In this document: one piece after another, positions 59,401 to 64,000 of the stretch
Numbering within the stretch: position 1 is the first letter of the stretch
How the letters are laid out: each line of letters opens with the position of its first letter
DNA from: Bolinopsis microptera
Taxonomy: Eukaryota > Ctenophora > Tentaculata > Lobata > Bolinopsidae
Length of the DNA stretch: 64,000 nucleotides
NCBI RefSeq assembly: GCF_026151205.1
Contig: NC_087083.1
Coordinates: 5,990,460 to 6,054,459, forward strand
Reading direction: 5' to 3'
Program-made: the position numbers and the translations under genes
Notes under the pieces: generated by a model
What the model was told of the DNA's origin: nothing
Databases searched by the model: none
What the model saw: only the letters and a program-made list of their open reading frames with translations

Positions 59401-62400
59401 GTAATAAGTACTTATTGTCATGTGTCACCAGTATTACTGGTAAGTAATAGTTATTAGTCATCAGTAATAAGTACTTATTGTCATGTGTTACCAGTATTAC
59501 TGGTAAGTAATAGTCATTAGTCATCAGTAATAAGTATTTATTGTCATGTGTCACCAGTATTACTGGTAAGTAATAGTTATTAGTCATCAGTAATAAGTAT
59601 TTATTGTCATGTGTTACCAGTATTACAGGTAAGTAATAGTTATTAGTTATCAGTAATAAGTACTTATTGTCATGTGTTACCAGTATTACTGGTAAGTAAT
59701 AGTTATTAGTTATCAGTAATAAGTACTTATTGTCATGTGTTACCAGTATTACTGGTAAGTAATAGTTATTAGTCATCAGTAATAAGTATTTATTGTCATG
59801 TGTTACCAGTATTACTGGTAAGTAATAGTTATTAGTCATCAGTAATAAGTATTTATTGTCATGTGTCACCAGTATTACTGGTAAGTAATAGTTATTAGTC
59901 ATCAGTAATAAGTATTTATTGTCATGTGTCACCAGTATTACTGGTAAGTAATAGTTATTAGTCATCAGTAATAAGTATTTATTGTCATGTGTCACCAGTA
60001 TTACTGGTAAGTAATAGTTATTAGTCATCAGTAATAAGTACTTATTGTCATGTGTCACCAGTATTACTGGTAAGTAATAGTTATTAGTCATCAGTAATAA
60101 GTATTTATTGTCATGTGTCACCAGTATTACTGGTAAGTAATAGTTATTAGTCATCAGTAATAAGTACTTATTGTCATGTGTCACCAGTATTACTGGTAAG
60201 TAATCGTTATTAGTCATCAGTAATAAGTATTTATTGTCATGTGTCACCAGTATTACTGGTAAGTAATAGTTATTAGTCATCAGTAATAAGTATTTATTGT
60301 CATGTGTCACCAGTATTACTGGTAAGTAATAGTTATTAGTCATCAGTAATAAGTACTTATTGTCATGTGTCACCAGTATTACTGGTAAGTAATAGTTATT
60401 AGTCATCAGTAATAAGTATTTATTGTCATGTGTCACCAGTATTACTGGTAAGTAATAGTTATTAGTCATCAGTAATAAGTACTTATTGTCATGTGTCACC
60501 AGTATTACTGGTAAGTAATAGTTATTAGTCATCAGTAATAAGTACTTATTGTCATGTGTTACCAGTATTACTGGTAAGTAATAGTTATTAGTTATCAGTA
60601 ATAAGTATTTATTTTCATGTGTTACCAGTATTACTGGTAAGTAATAGTTATTAGTCATCAGTAATAAGTATTTATTGTCATGTGTCACCAGTATTACTGG
60701 TAAGTAATAGTTATTAGTTATCAGTAATAAGTATTTATTGTCATGTGTCACCAGTATTACTGGTAAGTAATAGTTATTAGTCATCAGTAATAAGTATTTA
60801 TTGTCATGTGTCACCAGTATTACTGGTAAGTAATAGTTATTAGTCATCAGTAATAAGTACTTATTGTCATGTGTTACCAGTATTACTGGTAAGTAATAGT
60901 TATTAGTCATCAGTAATAAGTACTTATTGTCATGTGTTACCAGTATTACTGGTAAGTAATAGTTATTAGTCATCAGTAATAAGTATTTATTGTCATGTGT
61001 TACCAGTATTACTGGTAAGTAATAGTTATTAGTCATCAGTAATAAGTACTTATTGTCATGTGTTACCAGTATTACTGGTAAGTAATAGTTATTAGTCATC
61101 AGTAATAAGTACTTATTGTCATGTGTTACCAGTATTACTGGTAAGTAATAGTTATTAGTCATCAGTAATAAGTACTTATTGTCATGTGTTACCAGTATTA
61201 CTGGTAAGTAATAGTTATTAGTCATCAGTAATAAGTATTTATTGTCATGTGTCACCAGTATTACTGGTAAGTAATAGTTATTAGTCATCAGTAATAAGTA
61301 TTTATTGTCATGTGTCACCAGTATTACTGGTAAGTAATAGTTAGTCATCAGTAAAAGTACTATTGATCTAATGGGTAAAGAAAGGTCATGTCAATAGTCA
61401 ATAGTCATCAGCTATATAGTGAAGTACTATGTAGTCAGTGGTCCCAGATTACTGGAATGGTAAATATTTATGTATCACATCAAGTTTTTGTATGTGTTTA
61501 CCATATTACTGTATAAAGTGTTTTAGTCATCAGTAAAGTTCATTTCTATGTGGATAAACATAAACTGGTAAGAAGTTATTATGTCATCAGTACAAGGTTA
61601 TTATTGACTAATTGATACAGATATAATACGTAAGTAACAAGCTTTTAATTAGTTATAATAATATTTATTTCATGTTAATACCAAAATATTACTTGGCAAT
61701 AATACGAATTTTGATCTTAAAATTACAGTATTATTGTAATCACTGAACACCCGTATCTGCTGGTACGTAATAGCTAATTAGGTTTCGTAAATGAAGTAAT
61801 TAATTTCCAGTGATAGTATTCATGAGAATAATGAAATACGTTATCTAGGTCATCAGTATAAAGTAAATGGTCATGTGTTACACCCGTATTCTGGTCTAGC
61901 AATTTACTGTCGTATTATCTATCACGTAATGAAGTTTATATTTATAGTCACAGTTTTTTTACTAGGTAAGTATAAGTAGTATTAATACAGTAATAAGTCA
62001 ATTTATTGTCCATGTGATTGAAGTAATTACTGTAATAAAGTATATTAGTCAGCAGTACATAAGTACTGATAATTGTATCCAGTGTGTTACCCAGATACTG
62101 GTAAGTAATCCGATGAGTTCTCTCAGTTAAAAATACATCTATAGTAATTTGTATTCTACCTTTCACGGTAAAGTATCAATAGATTATTATGGATCATCAG
62201 TAATAAAGCGAATTATTGTCTGATAAACCAGTACTTACGGTAAGCTCACTCAGTTATCATTCATCAGTACATAAGTATTTATTTTCATGGTTACCATATT
62301 ACTGGCAAGTAATAGTTATTATCATCAGTAATAAGTATTCATTGTCATGTGTCACCAGTATTACTGGTAAGTAATAGTTATTAGTTATCAGTAATAAGTA

Positions 62401-64000
62401 TTTATTGTCATGTGTCACTAGTATTACTGGTAAGTAATAGTTATTAGTCATCAGTAATAAGTATTTATTGTCATGTGTTACCAGTATTACTGGTAAGTAA
62501 TAGTTATTAGTCATCAGTAATAAGTACTTATTGTCATGTGTAACCAGTATTACTGGTAAGTAATAGTTATTAGTCATCAGTAATAAGTATTTATTGTCAT
62601 GTGTTACCAGTATTACTGGTAAGTAATAGTTATTAGTCATCAGTAATAAGTACTTATTGTCATGTGTTACCAGTATTACTGGTAAGTAATAGTTATTAGT
62701 CATCAGTAATAAGTACTTATTGATTACGTTATATTACTTTCTTGTAAGAATTTCTGTTAAATCGTACAGTAGCTACTAAAGAAGTTTTGTGTAAGTCGGT
62801 CAATATGCTGAAATGTCAGATATTAAATAAAATAAAAGGTCAGATCTCTACTTACTAACAATTATTAATTGGTTTTTACTACTAATTATTACTCTTCTAT
62901 AACAGTGTTTTACGAGAACGAGAAAGTTCAGTTTCTGAGAATGTGGCGGATAAACAATAATGGGAAGGAGTTTATGGTACCTCTAGGCGGATCTAGATAC
63001 ATAGGTTAGTAGGTTAGAACTTAAATCTAGATAAACTAGATATAATACGTAAATGTAGAGCGAAGGCTTTTGTGGGAATTAGGTTAAATAATTCATGATT
63101 TGCAGCTTAAACTTAAAATGGCCAAGAGAGTTATAATGACTTGGGATCTAACTATGACATTTTGATCTTAAACAAACTTTTCACAGTCTCAACTCTGAAG
63201 CTTGACCTAAATCAACTAAACAGCCTGCCTGTGCCCTGCGGTGCTTACATGTAGCTAATTCAGGCCCACTTTGTAAATAGCGCTGAAGTAATTAACCCCT
63301 TTCCAGGTGGCATCTTCATTGAGAACATAGACTTGAAATACGTTGCGACTCTAGGGAGCACTGGAGTTAAAGTCAAGTGGGACGGAATTGTTACAAGCCA
63401 GGTAAATCTTGTGCCTCTTCTGCAGAATTCTACTTATCGTTTATTCTATCAGCGAATGAGGGCTTTGTCATATTATAGTAGTTTTTTTAATTATATAAAG
63501 ATATAAGTAGTATTAAAAACTAAAACAAGCCAACTTTATTCTCTCCACTGAAACGATTTAAGTAATTTCACTTAATCATGAAAAACGACTGATTCCCAAG
63601 GGAGCAGCTGATACCAAATGTTCCCGCAACTGATAATCCCTGCTAATCCCAGGTATGCGTGTCTAAATGCGCTGGAAACACTGGAGGACTGTGTGCTAAC
63701 GCTAATTGTGACGCGGGAGATGAGTTTCTCTCGTAAGTTGATAATTACATGTCGCTAATCAGCTAATTTGTATCTCTACCCTTTCCCACGGTAAAAGTAT
63801 CCAATTGAAGATATATTTCCAATGGATTGCTATCTGAGGAATATGCCGAAATAATGATCTGATAAACCCAAGCTACCCCTTCCCCAGGTAGCCTCCTCCA
63901 GTTTAATAACTTACTAGCCCCCCCTCACCCACCCCTCCCCCACTAACATTCCCCTTCCTACAGGAGAGGCTTCATGAACCCATACACTGGCAGTTGGGCT
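53429..64000 (+). CDS. Secreted Ig-Kazal-Ig-vWD protein (12 exons seen, incomplete at 3' end)
   Basis: Exons: 53429-53597, 53717-53877, 54201-54288, 54840-54946, 55253-55448, 55636-55806, 56155-56261, 56594-56771, 62906-63004, 63307-63401, 63653-63732, 63964 to the window edge. Phases agree across all joints. Residues 1-19 are a signal peptide (MMLVLLVIALLAPSQVFG). A Cys-containing segment follows. An Ig domain (~70-172) closes with EHEGWYTCTAYGVGGTS. A Kazal-type domain follows in exon 5 (DPVCGSDCASYFNECTL), and a second Ig-like domain in exons 6-7. A von Willebrand D domain starts at ~334 (CCKVYGDPHILTFDGKAYDY) and continues to the edge (CAGNTGGLCANANCD). The product is extracellular, likely matrix or mucus-associated. 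Exon 3 has a weak polypyrimidine tract but its frame completes the Ig fold. Intron 8 is expanded to 6.1 kb by a minisatellite. The first of two adjacent ATGs is taken as start. Confidence 0.85.
54300..54835. repeat. Two small tandem arrays in intron 3 of the Ig/Kazal/vWD gene
   Basis: TCACTGGTCACAGC is repeated four to five times at 54315-54385, just after the donor at 54289. AACAGTTCCCTTACTAAAC is repeated about ten times at 54555-54835, broken by GTAGGTAGCTACAC or GTTGCTACAC spacers, and runs up to the exon 4 acceptor. Confidence 0.85.
56749..61350. repeat. 63-bp minisatellite spanning the exon 8 / intron 8 junction (main block)
   Basis: About 73 copies of a 63-bp unit. The first copy begins inside exon 8 (TGTCATGTGTTACCAGTATT then ACTG) and crosses the real 5' splice site at 56771/56772 into GTAAGTAATAG. 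Every later copy therefore carries 23 bases of coding sequence plus a consensus donor ACTG|GTAAGT. The unit length is divisible by three, so the reverse strand is open over long distances as a 21-residue repeat (NKYLLLMTNNYYLPVILVTHD); these frames are artefacts. Variants are GTTACC/GTCACC and AGTACTTAT/AGTATTTAT. Confidence 0.95.
61351..62300. repeat. Degenerate island within the 63-bp array
   Basis: Recognisable pieces of the unit (GTCATCAGTA, ACCAGTA, GGTAAGT) are scrambled by many small insertions, deletions and substitutions. Near-identical copies lie on both sides. It looks like either old decayed copies or unpolished long-read consensus. Confidence 0.7.
62301..62722. repeat. 63-bp minisatellite, right block
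   Basis: Six to seven well-preserved copies of the same unit after the degenerate island, ending ~185 bp before exon 9. Confidence 0.9.

Noticed and set aside
56680-62703. Reverse-strand open frames of 134-736 codons across the 63-bp array
   Set aside because: The unit is divisible by three and contains no reverse-strand stop. The frames overlap the sense exon 8 and consist only of the repeat.

Overview
The window is eukaryotic nuclear DNA from an invertebrate animal. It is AT-rich, has GT-AG introns with phase-consistent short exons, and is full of tandem repeats and nested DNA transposons. Domain content (FoxG-type forkhead, synaptotagmin-like tandem C2, TSP1 plus fucolectin, Ig/Kazal/vWD) fits an early-branching metazoan such as a cnidarian. 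The taxon is an inference I cannot confirm. Most real exons are too short to stand out as long ORFs. I assembled the gene models by hand from splice sites, reading-frame phase and domain similarity.

Layout. (1) 1-3.7 kb: intergenic DNA with simple repeats. (2) 3858-10972, +: a 12-exon synaptotagmin-like gene (418 codons) with a compact TATA/E-box promoter, a minisatellite in intron 3 and a 5'-truncated Penelope-like retroelement in intron 5. (3) 11679-24353, -: a secreted protein gene (signal peptide, four TSP1 repeats, one fucolectin/FTP domain). Its second exon is cut in two by a 10.9 kb element (12087-23010) with ~280 bp inverted termini and an ATA target duplication. A complete 4.1 kb Kolobok-type transposon (16790-20895; TTAA target duplication, 17 bp perfect inverted repeats) is nested inside it and carries a THAP-domain transposase plus a second ORF resembling the P2X7 'ballast' domain. 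(4) 24.8-29.0 kb: another inverted-repeat element with a FLYWCH-like fragment and a 143 bp-arm foldback. (5) 30.5-31.96 kb: a large 10-bp satellite.

(6) 34689-40348, +: a 7-exon polytopic membrane protein (446 codons) I do not recognise. (7) 41296-43257, +: a single-exon ferric reductase/NADPH-oxidase-like protein. (8) 45.09-49.27 kb: ~154 copies of a 27-bp repeat open in frame as an acidic nonapeptide. (9) 51765-52504, -: the 3' two exons of a FoxG-like forkhead gene whose 5' exon is not visible. (10) 53429 to the window end, +: a secreted Ig-Kazal-Ig-vWD protein, incomplete at the right edge. Its intron 8 is filled by ~75 copies of a 63-bp repeat that includes the end of exon 8 and its 5' splice site.

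Two themes stand out: nested transposition that has disrupted a lectin-like gene, and minisatellites seeded at or just after 5' splice sites in several unrelated genes. The host genes are independent single-copy loci with no operon-like relation.
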